Notes under the pieces: model-generated | Seen by the model: the letters and a program-made list of their open reading frames with translations, nothing else | What the model was told of the DNA's origin: nothing | Databases searched by the model: none | Part shown: positions 51,285 to 60,967 of the stretch, piece after piece | How the letters are laid out: the number at the start of each line of letters is the position of its first letter | Position numbering within the stretch: position 1 is the first letter of the stretch | Made by a program: the position numbers and the translations under genes | DNA from: JAFEDN01 sp963712715 | GTDB lineage: Bacteria > Pseudomonadota > Gammaproteobacteria > Coxiellales > Coxiellaceae | Assembly (NCBI GenBank): GCA_963712715.1 | Contig: CAVQJI010000041.1 | Location: 1-64,000 of the forward strand | DNA: 64,000 nucleotides | Reading direction: 5' to 3'

Positions 51285-52111
51285 TTAAAGAGGCGTTTCC
51301 GTAACCACCGTAGTGGGTGGCGCTGGTACTGCCGCTGATGGTTTGAGCAATGTTTTAGGTTTATTGAATGTTCCAACTGTGCTGGCTAATTTCGAATAAT
51401 CAGGTGGTAATTTTTGTATTGATTGAATTTTATTTAAATCGGGGAGTTTCGGGGAAGAGGGTAATGTGTGCCGCTCATCGCCTAATGGTTGACTATCTAT
51501 CGAACCGCCAGAATCATCTAATGTTTTTAGTAGCGGGCGAGGCTGGATTTTAATGCATACGTATTGCATGACATGCGGCGATTCCTGACAGCATAGTTTC
51601 ATGACCGCGCGCAATAATCGATTACCATGATTATTCTTTTTTTTCCCGCCTTTGTAGAATAAACAGTCTGGAGAGAGCAGCCTTGCTACCACTACAAATA
51701 GGGCCATTTCCTTAACAGCGTTTTCCGTTAATAATCTTTTAACTAATACTTCGAAATTCAGAGTTTCTTTAGTGTTTTCATTTTCGTAAGCAATACAGTA
51801 TAGCTTTCCTGTTTGCGAGCGCTTATTTTCCTTTATGATGAACTGAAAACGCGAGACATGATATCCCCATCTAATATTGGCGCAATTATTTTGCTTGTGG
51901 AGTGGGGTTCAAAATTAAAATGGGAGCCATTTTTAAAATTTGATGGCATGTCGCTTTGATAGCTTTTACTCTTGGGCAGTGAATTAAGGGTTGTTTGGTA
52001 AATTTTACGGCCTATTATTCTAGACACATTCGAAAACACCAGATTATTAATTTTGGCAAAGGCCAGTCCTGTGCTGGGATGGATTGAGACCAGCGCCAAA
52101 AATTTTCCCAT
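51285..52111 (-). pseudogene. unknown gene split by one frameshift
   Basis: Two minus-strand frames belong together. The first (52111 down) ends IIAPILDGDIMSRVFSSS. Reading one frame over from there continues FQFIIKENKRSQTGKLYCIA then YENENTKETLNFEVLVKRLLTEN and runs on into the second frame to 51285. A one-base deletion near 51850 explains both. The reconstructed ~275-residue protein has a Pro-rich C-terminal tail (SAAVPAPPTTVV). I do not recognise a family. The gene lies next to another unknown gene. Confidence 0.6.
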
Positions 52112-52365
52112 CCAATTTCCATCGCACTCTCTCCTGTTAGTAAAGGTTTTAAGGTTAAGATTCTGAAAATAATGACGTCCATGTTACAGTTTATGCAGTG
52201 GGACGAATTCGCCAGACAATTCCAGTAGGATCGTTTATGCTACCATTGATTGTAATGTGTAATTTATGCGCCCGTCTCCTAAGAATGTGTGGTCTGGTTG
52301 CCGAAATAGTTTGAACATCTTATTATACACGTTTCGTCAAAGCAAAGACTAACCGGAAACCGACT

Positions 52366-53922
52366 ATGAAAAATATGCTGCAGCGGCTGCCCACGATAAC
52401 GGCGTTTATTCTCGCAGGCACGTTTGCGGGCTTCACTCCAGCAATTGCCGCCGATTCCGAATCAACGGCTCCTGGCGCTGGTGCGGGTGTGGAGCAGTAT
52501 GCAGAGTATCCAAAAATTAATTACGGTACCGGCGCGCAAGCGGGCCAACTTAAGCGCGGTGAATATCTGGTGAAAATGGGCGATTGTATTGCCTGTCATA
52601 CCGCGTCGGGGGGCAAAGCCTTCGCCGGGGGATTGGCCTTTGATACTCCCTTCGGCACTATTTATAGCCCTAACATCACTCCCGACAAAGAAAATGGTAT
52701 TGGCAAATGGACCAATGCCCAGTTTTATAAAGCTGTTCGCGAGGGTATTGCTCCGGATGGCCAGTATTTTTATCCGGCGTTTCCTTTTCCCTATTATAAC
52801 AAACTCTCCGATCAGGATTTACAGGATATCCGCGCCTATTTAAATGCCATTCCTTCCGTGGCAAAAGCCAACGCGGATAATCATATGATGTTTCCTTTTA
52901 ATTGGCGTTTTCTCCAGCTGGGCTGGCGGCTGATGTTTTTTGAGTTTCAGAAAACAGGCCCTTATAAATCCAATCCTGCGCACGACGTTGCCTGGAATCG
53001 CGGCGCTTATTTAGTGTTGAGCCTGGGACATTGCGATATGTGCCATACGCCTATGTATTATATGCTATCGAAAAAATTCGTCTTAGGCGCACCGATTAAA
53101 AAATATCACCTGGCCGGGGGATTTGTGAACGGATTTTATGCGCCCAATATCTCCGGTAGCCGAATGCAAGACGTTTCTGTTAATCAATTAGCGGACGTGT
53201 TTTTAAACGATAAGCTGCTCGAAGGCGGCGCGGTACAGGGACCCATGAAAGAAGCCAATCATGACAGTTTTCGATATTTAACATCGGGGGATATCGCCGC
53301 CATACACAGTTATTTAGTGACCGTGAAAAGTAAAACACCCCCCAAACCCAAAACCGGTTCGGGAATGGCAGCCGGGAAACAGATCTACGAGCAGTTCTGT
53401 CAGGCCTGTCACGCGACTGGTGTGGGCGGCGCTCCAAAGTTCGGAGATAACGCCGCATGGGCGCCTCTGGTTAAGCAGGGGATGGATACTCTTTATCAGA
53501 ATGCCATTCATGGTATTGGCGCAATGCCTCCCAAAGGCACCTGTCCCACCTGTTCCGATGACGATATTAAACATACCGTTCAATATATGGTCGCTCAAAG
53601 CACCGGCGCCCACGCTGTTGTTGCGCCGCCACCACAACCACCGAAGCAGTTGACCTTGGCGGATGGCAAGCAGATTTACGAGCAATATTGTCAGGCCTGT
53701 CACAACGGCGCCTACCAGGGCGCGCCGAAATTGGGCGATAAAACCGCATGGCAGCCTCGCATCGCCAAAGGTATGGATGTGCTGATCTTAAATACCATAA
53801 AAGGTATCGGGAATATGCCTGCGAATGGGAGTTGCGCGAAATGTAACACCGCGCAAATTAAGGCCGCAGTGAAATACATGGTGAACGAGAGTAAAACCGA
53901 AGGCGATTACATGTTATGGTAG
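52366..53922 (+). CDS. tetraheme cytochrome c with duplicated C-terminal modules
   Basis: The 518-residue secreted protein has a signal peptide (residues 1-29) and four CxxCH heme sites: 74-78, 223-227, 345-349 and 442-446. The first two domains resemble the cytochrome subunits of membrane dehydrogenases (with PFGTIYSPNITPD). The last two are a tandem duplication (GKQIYEQ.CQACH, GAP..GD..AW) of a c5-like domain, each with an extra CxxC pair (GTCPTC, GSCAKC). It is the first gene of the oxidase operon, 10 bp before ctaC, so it probably brings electrons to the oxidase from the periplasm. The dehydrogenase partner is not in the window. Confidence 0.9.
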   Translation: MKNMLQRLPTITAFILAGTFAGFTPAIAADSESTAPGAGAGVEQYAEYPKINYGTGAQAGQLKRGEYLVKMGDCIACHTASGGKAFAGGLAFDTPFGTIYSPNITPDKENGIGKWTNAQFYKAVREGIAPDGQYFYPAFPFPYYNKLSDQDLQDIRAYLNAIPSVAKANADNHMMFPFNWRFLQLGWRLMFFEFQKTGPYKSNPAHDVAWNRGAYLVLSLGHCDMCHTPMYYMLSKKFVLGAPIKKYHLAGGFVNGFYAPNISGSRMQDVSVNQLADVFLNDKLLEGGAVQGPMKEANHDSFRYLTSGDIAAIHSYLVTVKSKTPPKPKTGSGMAAGKQIYEQFCQACHATGVGGAPKFGDNAAWAPLVKQGMDTLYQNAIHGIGAMPPKGTCPTCSDDDIKHTVQYMVAQSTGAHAVVAPPPQPPKQLTLADGKQIYEQYCQACHNGAYQGAPKLGDKTAWQPRIAKGMDVLILNTIKGIGNMPANGSCAKCNTAQIKAAVKYMVNESKTEGDYMLW

Positions 53923-53932
53923 AGGTCTTAAT

Positions 53933-55081
53933 ATGAAGAATCTGTTATTAAAAACGGTATTATTTATCACGGTGTCGTGCGGATACTTTATGCCGGCATG
54001 GGCGGATGATCTGCCTAAATTTAATATGACATCCGGTGTTACCCCCATCAGTCATCAAATTTATACCTTGCATATGCTGATTTTTTACGTGTGCGTCGTG
54101 ATTGGCGTTATCGTTTTCGGTGTCATGATTTACTCATTAATTGAACATCGCAAATCCAAAGGTGTCAGACCCGCGGATTTTCATTCCAGTTTAAGCATTG
54201 AATTACTGTGGGCGATTATACCTTTTATTATTCTGGTACTGATGGCTATTCCCGCGACCAACGTTCTGATTCAGATGGACGACACTTCAAAATCAGAAGT
54301 GACTATCAAAGTCACCGGTTACCAGTGGAAATGGCAATACGAATATTTAGATTATGGCATCAAATTTTTCAGTAATTTGTCAACGCCATTGGAGCAGAGG
54401 GAAGATAAAGCGCCCAAAGCCCCCTGGTATTTATTGGAGGTCGATCGCCCTCTGGTTGTGCCGGTTCATAAAAAAATCCGTTTTTTGGTGACATCCAACG
54501 ATGTGATTCACTCCTGGTGGGTGCCGGCGCTGGGTATTAAACGCGACGCCATTCCAGGATTCATTTACGAAGCCTGGGGCGCCATTGATACCCCCGGACT
54601 TTACCGCGGCCAATGTGCAGAACTGTGCGGAGTCAATCACGGTTTTATGCCCATTGTCGTTGACGCCAAAACCCAGCAGGATTTTGATCAGTGGCGTGCC
54701 GCCAACGCCCCCAGTAATTTACCTGCCGCACCAGCACAGCCGATGACTCAGGAAGCGCTAATGAGCGAGGGTCAGCAATTGTATAACACCACCTGCAGCG
54801 TTTGTCACAAACCCGACGGCGGTGGCATGCCCCCGGCCTTTCCGGCTTTACGCGGCAGTAAACTTACGACCGGACAGGTCGCTGGACACATCAATATCGT
54901 GGTCCATGGCAAACCGGGCACCGCCATGCAGGCCTTTGGACCGCAACTGACTGACGAGCAAATTGCCGCCATTATTACTTACGAACGCAATAGTTGGGGT
55001 AACGGCGATAAAACGAAATACGGTGACCAGGCCGGTGGCCTTGTTCAGCCTGCCGATATCGCCAAGGCGCGCAATCAATAG
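53933..55081 (+). CDS. ctaC: cytochrome c oxidase subunit II with fused cytochrome c (caa3-type)
   Basis: The 382-residue protein has two membrane helices after a signal sequence. The CuA site is H193, C228, E230, C232, H236 and M239 (GQCAELCGVNHGFM). A C-terminal cytochrome c domain follows, with CSVCH at 288-292. Fused COX2 takes electrons directly without a separate soluble cytochrome. It follows the tetraheme gene closely and precedes ctaD. Confidence 0.96.
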   Translation: MKNLLLKTVLFITVSCGYFMPAWADDLPKFNMTSGVTPISHQIYTLHMLIFYVCVVIGVIVFGVMIYSLIEHRKSKGVRPADFHSSLSIELLWAIIPFIILVLMAIPATNVLIQMDDTSKSEVTIKVTGYQWKWQYEYLDYGIKFFSNLSTPLEQREDKAPKAPWYLLEVDRPLVVPVHKKIRFLVTSNDVIHSWWVPALGIKRDAIPGFIYEAWGAIDTPGLYRGQCAELCGVNHGFMPIVVDAKTQQDFDQWRAANAPSNLPAAPAQPMTQEALMSEGQQLYNTTCSVCHKPDGGGMPPAFPALRGSKLTTGQVAGHINIVVHGKPGTAMQAFGPQLTDEQIAAIITYERNSWGNGDKTKYGDQAGGLVQPADIAKARNQ

Positions 55082-55095
55082 AGGATAGAATATTT

Positions 55096-56700
55096 ATGAC
55101 TACTCATACTGCACATCATCACGGTTATCCGCATTCAGCGACTTTCGGGGCCTGGGTCAAGCGTTGGGTATTTACCACGAATCACAAAGATATTGGCACG
55201 CTGTATTTGCTCACTTCTTTATTTATGTTTTTTGTTGGTGGCGCGATGGCGATGCTGATCCGTATGCAATTATTTCATCCGGGAAGCCGTCTGCTCGATC
55301 CTGATTTTTATAATCAGATGGTGACCATGCACGGTTTGATCATGATTTTTGGCGTCGTCATGCCGGCGTTTGTGGGATTGGCGAACTGGCAATTGCCGTT
55401 GATGATCGGCGCCCCTGACATGGCGTTGCCGCGTCTGAATAACTGGAGTTTTTGGCTGTTGCCGTTTGCGTTTATTATTTTATTTAGCACTTTATTTATG
55501 CATGGCCCGGGTCCGAACTTTGGCTGGACTTTTTACGCTCCGCTGTCGACTACTTATGGCCCGCCCAGTACGGATTACATGATTTTCGCTATTCACATTA
55601 TGGGATTGTCTTCGATTCTGGGGTCTATCAATATTATCGCCACGTTACTCAACATGCGCACCAAAGGCATGAAATTAATCGATATGCCCATTTTTTGCTG
55701 GGGCTGGTTTATTACCGCCTTTTTATTATTGGGTATCATGCCCGTGTTAGCTGGGACAGTGACTATGATGCTGACCGACCGTCATTTCGGCACCAGTTTT
55801 TTTAACGCGGCTGGCGGCGGCGATCCGCTATTATTTCAGCATTTATTCTGGTTTTTTGGTCATCCTGAAGTGTATGTATTAATTCTACCGGCGTTTGGAG
55901 TGATTTCTGAAATTATCCCGACGTTCGCACGTAAACGTCTATTTGGGCGCACAGCGATGATTTATGCGATCGGTATCATTGCTGTCCTGTCGTATATTGT
56001 TTGGGTGCATCACATGTTTACCACGGGGGTGCCGTTGGCGGCGGAATTATTTTTTATGTATTCCACCATGTTAATCGCTGTTCCCACCGGCGTGAAGATA
56101 TTCAACTGGGTCGCCACGATGTACCGTGGCGCAATGACGTTTGAAACGCCGATGTTATTTGCGGTAGGATTTTTATTTTTCTTTACCATCGGTGGTTTCT
56201 CCGGACTGATGCTGGCCATTGTGCCCGCTGATTTCCAGTACCAGGACACGTATTTTGTCGTGGCTCACTTTCATTATGTGCTCATTGCCGGTTCTATTTT
56301 TGCATTAATGGCTGGCGTTTATTTCTGGATCCCGAAGTGGACCGGAGTCATGTATAACGAGCGGGCTGGCGAATGGCACTTCTGGCTGTCGATGATTTCA
56401 TTTAATATCACGTTTTTTCCCATGCACTTTTTAGGTTTGGCCGGGATGCCCAGGCGTATCCCGGATTATGCGCTGCAGTTTACTGATTTTAATGTTGTCG
56501 CCAGTATTGGCGCGTTTATTTTTGGCATAGCGCAATTATTATTTTTATATAACATTGTTTACTGCATCCGCGGTAAAGGTCGCAGGGCGTCTGATCGCGT
56601 TTGGGAAGGCTCGCGAGGGCTGGAATGGCTGGTCCCTTCGCCGGCTCCTTATCACACTTATACACATTCTTCGCATTTTTCTGAAGGAGAATCTCATTGA
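55096..56700 (+). CDS. ctaD: cytochrome c oxidase subunit I
   Basis: The 534-residue heme-copper oxidase core shows MVTMHGLIMIFG (heme a ligand), FWFFGHPEVYVLILPAFGV with the CuB His and cross-linked Tyr, HHMFTTGVP and VVAHFHYVLIAGSIFAL for the heme a/a3 ligands. Twelve or so helices are present. All essential ligands are intact. The stop overlaps the ctaG start. Confidence 0.97.
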   Translation: MTTHTAHHHGYPHSATFGAWVKRWVFTTNHKDIGTLYLLTSLFMFFVGGAMAMLIRMQLFHPGSRLLDPDFYNQMVTMHGLIMIFGVVMPAFVGLANWQLPLMIGAPDMALPRLNNWSFWLLPFAFIILFSTLFMHGPGPNFGWTFYAPLSTTYGPPSTDYMIFAIHIMGLSSILGSINIIATLLNMRTKGMKLIDMPIFCWGWFITAFLLLGIMPVLAGTVTMMLTDRHFGTSFFNAAGGGDPLLFQHLFWFFGHPEVYVLILPAFGVISEIIPTFARKRLFGRTAMIYAIGIIAVLSYIVWVHHMFTTGVPLAAELFFMYSTMLIAVPTGVKIFNWVATMYRGAMTFETPMLFAVGFLFFFTIGGFSGLMLAIVPADFQYQDTYFVVAHFHYVLIAGSIFALMAGVYFWIPKWTGVMYNERAGEWHFWLSMISFNITFFPMHFLGLAGMPRRIPDYALQFTDFNVVASIGAFIFGIAQLLFLYNIVYCIRGKGRRASDRVWEGSRGLEWLVPSPAPYHTYTHSSHFSEGESH

Positions 56701-57236
56701 GTGACGTTAAGCCGAAGCGTCGGATAAAGCGTATTACTGTTATTTTATGCGTTGCCGCAGTCGCCATGTTTGGTTTTGCTTATTTATTGGTGCCTTTTTA
56801 TAACGCGTTATGTAAACAACTGGGCATTAACGGCAAACCCAATTTAGCACCCGTGGCACAATCCCATGACCAGGATGCGACGCGGCTGTTGACCATGCAA
56901 TTTGTCACCTCGATGAATGCCAATTTGCCCGATTTTGAATTTTATTCCAAAACTCATGAACTGCAGTTCCATCCCGGTGATAATGAAACCGTGTTATTCT
57001 TCGTGAAAAACAATACCGGCCATGCTGTGACCGTGCAGGCGATACCCAGCGTCACTCCGGGTTTGGCGGCTCAATACGTGAAAAAAACCGAGTGCTTTTG
57101 CTTTACCCAACAAACCCTGGGCGCGCACGAAGCGAAAATAATGCCACTACTATTTCACATCGATAAATCCATACCCGCTGATCTTAATACCTTAACTTTA
57201 TCTTATACTTTGTTTTCAGCCAGAAAAAAAATATAA
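56697..57236 (+). CDS. ctaG: cytochrome oxidase assembly protein CtaG/Cox11
   Basis: The 179-residue protein has one N-terminal membrane helix (about 13-35) and a periplasmic Cu-binding domain with CFCFTQQTLGAHEAKIMPLLFHID (the CFCF copper motif). It delivers copper to CuB. The start TTG (56697) overlaps the ctaD stop TGA, so it is translationally coupled. Confidence 0.95.
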   Translation: MSDVKPKRRIKRITVILCVAAVAMFGFAYLLVPFYNALCKQLGINGKPNLAPVAQSHDQDATRLLTMQFVTSMNANLPDFEFYSKTHELQFHPGDNETVLFFVKNNTGHAVTVQAIPSVTPGLAAQYVKKTECFCFTQQTLGAHEAKIMPLLFHIDKSIPADLNTLTLSYTLFSARKKI

Positions 57237-57356
57237 TAATCATGGATTAAGGGGGTGTAATTAAACTGCGGTCAGTACAGGCAGTAGGTCTCGTCATTCC
57301 GCAACACGGCACTGAACCGCCGTTTTAATTGTACCCGGATCACTGGAGATAACTTT

Positions 57357-57932
57357 ATGAAAAAATCGGTTTTCCTGTCACTATCTTTAGTTTTTGGCGC
57401 CAGCCTGATACTGATATCGTTTAAATCTCATCAAACATATTTTCCTTATGTGCTTTCTGATAACTACATAAGGGTTAATGATTATCCAGAATTGTTGGCG
57501 CAGGCTAAATCGCTACCGGCGTTTGGCGTTATCATGCAAAGTCCAAAAAAACATTTTGGAAGATTGAAAGTAAATAGTGACTATATTGATAAATTATATC
57601 CTGTTTTGCTAAATTCCCTGCGTGAGGATGAAAAAACATGTTTAAAGCGTAATAATACTGACTTCCCCCATATCACTTTGAAGGGTCATCTGTCTCAGCC
57701 CCGGCCTGATGTGTTGGATGGTGAACGCTTTGATTTTAAAATAACTGGTATATTCAGAGAAAAAAGAATCAAAGTATATCCCTTATTTAAAGTAGAGGAG
57801 ACCTGGTATGAAGCCGCTGTTGAATCCCCCCAATTGCTGTCATCATTTTATAAAATTTCCCATCCGGAACTATTTCACATCAGTATCGCTGTCTCAAGAA
57901 AAATTATTTCCAATTCGAAGTGCTTTGAGTGA
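57357..57932 (+). CDS. secreted protein with 2H phosphoesterase-like motifs
   Basis: The 191-residue protein begins with a hydrophobic signal or anchor (FLSLSLVFGASLILI, about 6-20). Two HxT/HxS motifs stand at H105 (PHITLKG) and H174 (FHISIAV), 69 residues apart. That is the spacing and form of LigT/2H phosphoesterases, which act on cyclic phosphates or 2',5' RNA links. Other family features are weak, so this is a guess from motif and spacing. It sits in the cytochrome oxidase operon between ctaG and ctaE. I see no reason in respiration for it to be there. Confidence 0.5.
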   Translation: MKKSVFLSLSLVFGASLILISFKSHQTYFPYVLSDNYIRVNDYPELLAQAKSLPAFGVIMQSPKKHFGRLKVNSDYIDKLYPVLLNSLREDEKTCLKRNNTDFPHITLKGHLSQPRPDVLDGERFDFKITGIFREKRIKVYPLFKVEETWYEAAVESPQLLSSFYKISHPELFHISIAVSRKIISNSKCFE

Positions 57933-57933
57933 A

Positions 57934-59661
57934 TCAGACAATCGCGGTGTCAGGTGCTGGCAATTTAATTTCAGTTCTGGCTTCCGCTTCGGTGACGATA
58001 CAAACCTGCTTACCTCGAAACGCCAGCCCAATTTTCAGAATGTTGTGGATGCCCTGACCCCGTAGTTCGGCTGAGTATTGACGTTCGTTAATTTGACGCA
58101 AAGCATCCACAGCGGCTTTTTTTAAAGTGATTTTTTTCTCGCGCGCGGTTTTAAATTCAAGGATAATGCCGAGCTGCCCGGTATCCTTGGGAATTAATAA
58201 AACGTCATAGCGCCCATACCCGCTTTCATGATTGGATTTGACTTCGTGAGTATCGCTGAGACTCACCATCATTCCCAGGACGAAACCATGATAAAATTTT
58301 TCCGGCTCATGACCGGAAGCGTCAAAAATACTCATGGTTTCCAGTAAATACCTTTGCAGGCGATCGGCAAATTCCTCCACCCGGCCTTCGGTGAGACTGA
58401 GTAAAAATTCCAAATACTGATTATTGCCCAACGGCTCTGATAACCAGTTTCGAATAATATCCCGATATAGAGACATAATTTCTGCGTTTGGCACGGCCAA
58501 TTCGCATTGCGATTGCACATCTTTTGGTTCGGTATGGATGGCCTTAAAATATCCGCAAAAAAGGAATAAACTCCATACTGCGTTTTTATCATTCTCGAGA
58601 TTCCCAAACACCATATGTTCATCGATCAAAGCGGTAATGGATTCATTATGAATGACCGATTCCAAATCCATCTTAAGCTGTCTGCTGCCTCGCGCCAGCA
58701 GATGCTTAACCAGATCGTTGCCGCTGGTATTAACCCAATAAGGTTTGAGCAAACCCCGTTTCTGAACACAATTTATTAGCGACCAGGGATTATAAATAAT
58801 GGAATTGCCGATTTGATAACCGTTATACCATCGTCGAATATTGTTGTAATTATCGCTCAGATGGGCTTTTTTCAGTAACTCTTTAACTTCTGAATCGGTA
58901 AATCCAAAATGTTCGCTATATTGTGTATCCATAATCGAATACACGTCTATATTATTTGCGCCTGAAAACAGGCTTTCTTTAGAGATTCTCAGAATGCCGG
59001 TAATAAACGCCCGTTCCAGGTATTGATTGGTTTTTAAGGCATCGCCAAGTAATTCCCTCATTGTTTCGATCATTTTATCATAATACCCATACAAATAGCT
59101 GGCCTGGATAGGAGTATCATACTCATCTATCAGTATCCATGCCTTAACCCCGTGGTGTTTATAAAGGTAGTAACATAAATCAGCGAGAGCCGTGCTGATG
59201 AAAGCGGGTGTGGCTTCAACATCAAGGACTGTTAAAAATACTTTCTTGTCAGACTCACTGAGTTTTTCGCTGGATAAAAGATATTGAAATTCGCGATATA
59301 ATTGCGATAAAAGCCTGCAAAGCCTGTCATAAGCCGATTCAAATTCCGGGTTTTTAACTCCTTTGAAAGAGAGAAATATAACCGGATATTGTCCCTGATG
59401 TTGCATATAAGCGTTGCCTGTTTCAGCGATCTTTAATCCCTCAAATAAGCCTTTTGTTGAATGGCCACGCACTTCTGCGGAGAGAAAATATCGTAACATG
59501 GATAAATTCAAAGTCTTGCCAAAGCGTCGTGGACGGGTAACCACCGTCACCTGAGCGCCGAAATTATCCAGTACTTCTTTGATAAATAAAGTTTTGTCGA
59601 CAAAATCCAGTTTTTTTTCAATGAGGTCGCCGAAATTATCATATCCAATAGGCAGGTGCAT
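57934..59661 (-). CDS. AAA-ATPase-like / PD-(D/E)XK nuclease domain protein (DUF1703 type)
   Basis: The 575-residue protein has the N-terminal AAA-ATPase_like fold (MHLPIGYDNFGDLIEKKLDFVDKTLFIKEVL, then VTRPRRFGKTLNLSML as P-loop, residues 43-50). An ATP-domain DEYD motif (WILIDEYDTPIQASYL) follows, and at the C-terminus a PD-(D/E)XK core (YGRYDVLLIPKD, GIILEFKTAREKK). The frame is open to 59730, but ATG 59661 follows an AAGGAGAGG ribosome-binding site. These proteins are abundant in host-associated bacteria and their role is unknown. It is antisense to the operon between ctaG and ctaE. Confidence 0.9.
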   Translation of the reverse strand: MHLPIGYDNFGDLIEKKLDFVDKTLFIKEVLDNFGAQVTVVTRPRRFGKTLNLSMLRYFLSAEVRGHSTKGLFEGLKIAETGNAYMQHQGQYPVIFLSFKGVKNPEFESAYDRLCRLLSQLYREFQYLLSSEKLSESDKKVFLTVLDVEATPAFISTALADLCYYLYKHHGVKAWILIDEYDTPIQASYLYGYYDKMIETMRELLGDALKTNQYLERAFITGILRISKESLFSGANNIDVYSIMDTQYSEHFGFTDSEVKELLKKAHLSDNYNNIRRWYNGYQIGNSIIYNPWSLINCVQKRGLLKPYWVNTSGNDLVKHLLARGSRQLKMDLESVIHNESITALIDEHMVFGNLENDKNAVWSLFLFCGYFKAIHTEPKDVQSQCELAVPNAEIMSLYRDIIRNWLSEPLGNNQYLEFLLSLTEGRVEEFADRLQRYLLETMSIFDASGHEPEKFYHGFVLGMMVSLSDTHEVKSNHESGYGRYDVLLIPKDTGQLGIILEFKTAREKKITLKKAAVDALRQINERQYSAELRGQGIHNILKIGLAFRGKQVCIVTEAEARTEIKLPAPDTAIV

Positions 59662-59779
59662 TATCCTCTCCTTGTATTTTCTGATTATATTATACCAAAT
59701 GGAACATCGATGACAACTATTCTTTTCCATTTTCTATAAATTTTGTTACTATATCCACCAAATTGAAGAAGGATGGGTT

Positions 59780-60670
59780 ATGTCGTCAGATCATCACTCA
59801 GGTGGTTATTATTTACCGAATCCCAGTTATTGGCCGATTATCGGCTCGATAGCCATTTTTTGTCTTTTAGTGGGAGCCGCCAATTGGCTGCACGGCAATA
59901 TCATTGGCCCCATATTATTTTTTGCGGGTGCGATTGTCCTCGCCGTCATGCTGTTTGGATGGTTCGGCACGGTCATTAGCGAAACCCGGGCGGGATTACT
60001 GCAAGATCCGCAAGTGGACCGTTCGTTCCGATGGGGCATGGTCTGGTTTATTTTTAGCGAAGTTATGTTCTTCGGCGCTTTCTTCGGCGCGCTCTTTTAT
60101 ACGCGGGTCTTGTCGGTACCGTGGTTGAGCGGCGAAGGCAGCAATGCCGCCATCCTGACTCACATGCTGCTATGGCCCCAATTCACCCAGTCCTGGCCGT
60201 TGTATCAAACCCCCAATCCGGCTTTGTTTGCAGGACCGCGCGAAGTGATGAGTGCATGGGGAATTCCAGCGATCAACACGGCTATCCTGCTCAGCAGCGG
60301 TGTGACGATCACCATCGCGCATTGGGGGGTTTTAAAAAACCGCCGCATGCAAATGATGACGGCCCAGCTGGCGACTATTTTGTTGGGCATTGCCTTTTTA
60401 TGCCTGCAGGCGCATGAATATTGGGAAGCATACTCGCTGCTCAATTTAAAATTATCCGCCGGAATCTATGGCACCACTTTTTTTATGCTGACGGGATTTC
60501 ATGGTCTGCATGTCACCATTGGCACGATTATGTTAATCGTGATTTTGTGGAGAATGCTCAAAGGCGACTTTAATAGCCAGGAACATTTTGGTTTTGAAGC
60601 CGCCTCCTGGTACTGGCATTTTGTAGACGTGATATGGCTGATTTTGTTTATATTCGTTTATTGGCTATAA
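59780..60670 (+). CDS. ctaE: cytochrome c oxidase subunit III
   Basis: The 296-residue membrane protein has seven predicted helices, FIFSEVMFFGAFF-like FSEVMFFGAFFGALFY in helix III, and FHGLHVTIGT and ASWYWHFVDVIWLILFIFVYWL at the end. All are COX3 signatures. Its start follows AGAAGGATGGGTT. It is separated from ctaG by the inserted genes, so it must have its own promoter or read-through. Confidence 0.95.
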   Translation: MSSDHHSGGYYLPNPSYWPIIGSIAIFCLLVGAANWLHGNIIGPILFFAGAIVLAVMLFGWFGTVISETRAGLLQDPQVDRSFRWGMVWFIFSEVMFFGAFFGALFYTRVLSVPWLSGEGSNAAILTHMLLWPQFTQSWPLYQTPNPALFAGPREVMSAWGIPAINTAILLSSGVTITIAHWGVLKNRRMQMMTAQLATILLGIAFLCLQAHEYWEAYSLLNLKLSAGIYGTTFFMLTGFHGLHVTIGTIMLIVILWRMLKGDFNSQEHFGFEAASWYWHFVDVIWLILFIFVYWL

Positions 60671-60682
60671 GTAATTTTAAAC

Positions 60683-60767
60683 CGTCATTGCGAGCGCCCG
60701 CGAAGCAATCCAGTACGAGCTTTGTAGAAATTCTGTACTGGATTGCTTCGCTGGCGCTCGCAATGAC
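60683..60767. repeat. 85-bp palindrome (family 2, copy 5)
   Basis: CGTCATTGCGAGCG through GAAGCAATCCAGTACGAG and the complementary arm. It fills the space between ctaE (stop 60668-60670) and the stop of the convergent DUF2909 gene, whose TAG begins at the repeat's last base. Confidence 0.9.
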
Positions 60768-60967
60768 TATATCCCATGCGGATGAACCCAGCCCAGGCCG
60801 TAGGCGATAAATAACAACGCGAACAAGAGCACGGATAAGCCAATGCGCCAGGTTAATGCCTGCACCATGTGCCCGGCGTCTTTGCGATATAACAAATAAT
60901 ACATAGCGCTGATTAAGCAATATAAAATGATTAATAAAACCGCGACGACAATTAATTTAAAAAACAT
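60767..60967 (-). CDS. DUF2909 twin-transmembrane protein
   Basis: The 66-residue protein has two membrane helices (about 3-22 and 39-59) and DAGHMVQALTWRIGLSVLLF in the linker and second helix, typical of the DUF2909 family that sits next to cytochrome oxidase genes in gammaproteobacteria. The frame is open to 61108 on this strand, but the ATG at 60967 is chosen. It is encoded antisense to the surrounding operon, and its start region overlaps the start of surf1. Confidence 0.82.
   Translation of the reverse strand: MFFKLIVVAVLLIILYCLISAMYYLLYRKDAGHMVQALTWRIGLSVLLFALLFIAYGLGWVHPHGI

Noticed and set aside
57259..57330. Imperfect hairpin after ctaG (AATTAAAC...GTTTTAATT) as a terminator
   Set aside because: The stem is interrupted, the loop is ~45 bases and no clear T run follows. 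It could still stop some transcripts.
5655..60767. CRISPR array
   Set aside because: The repeats are dispersed palindromes tens of kilobases apart without regular spacers, and no cas gene is present.
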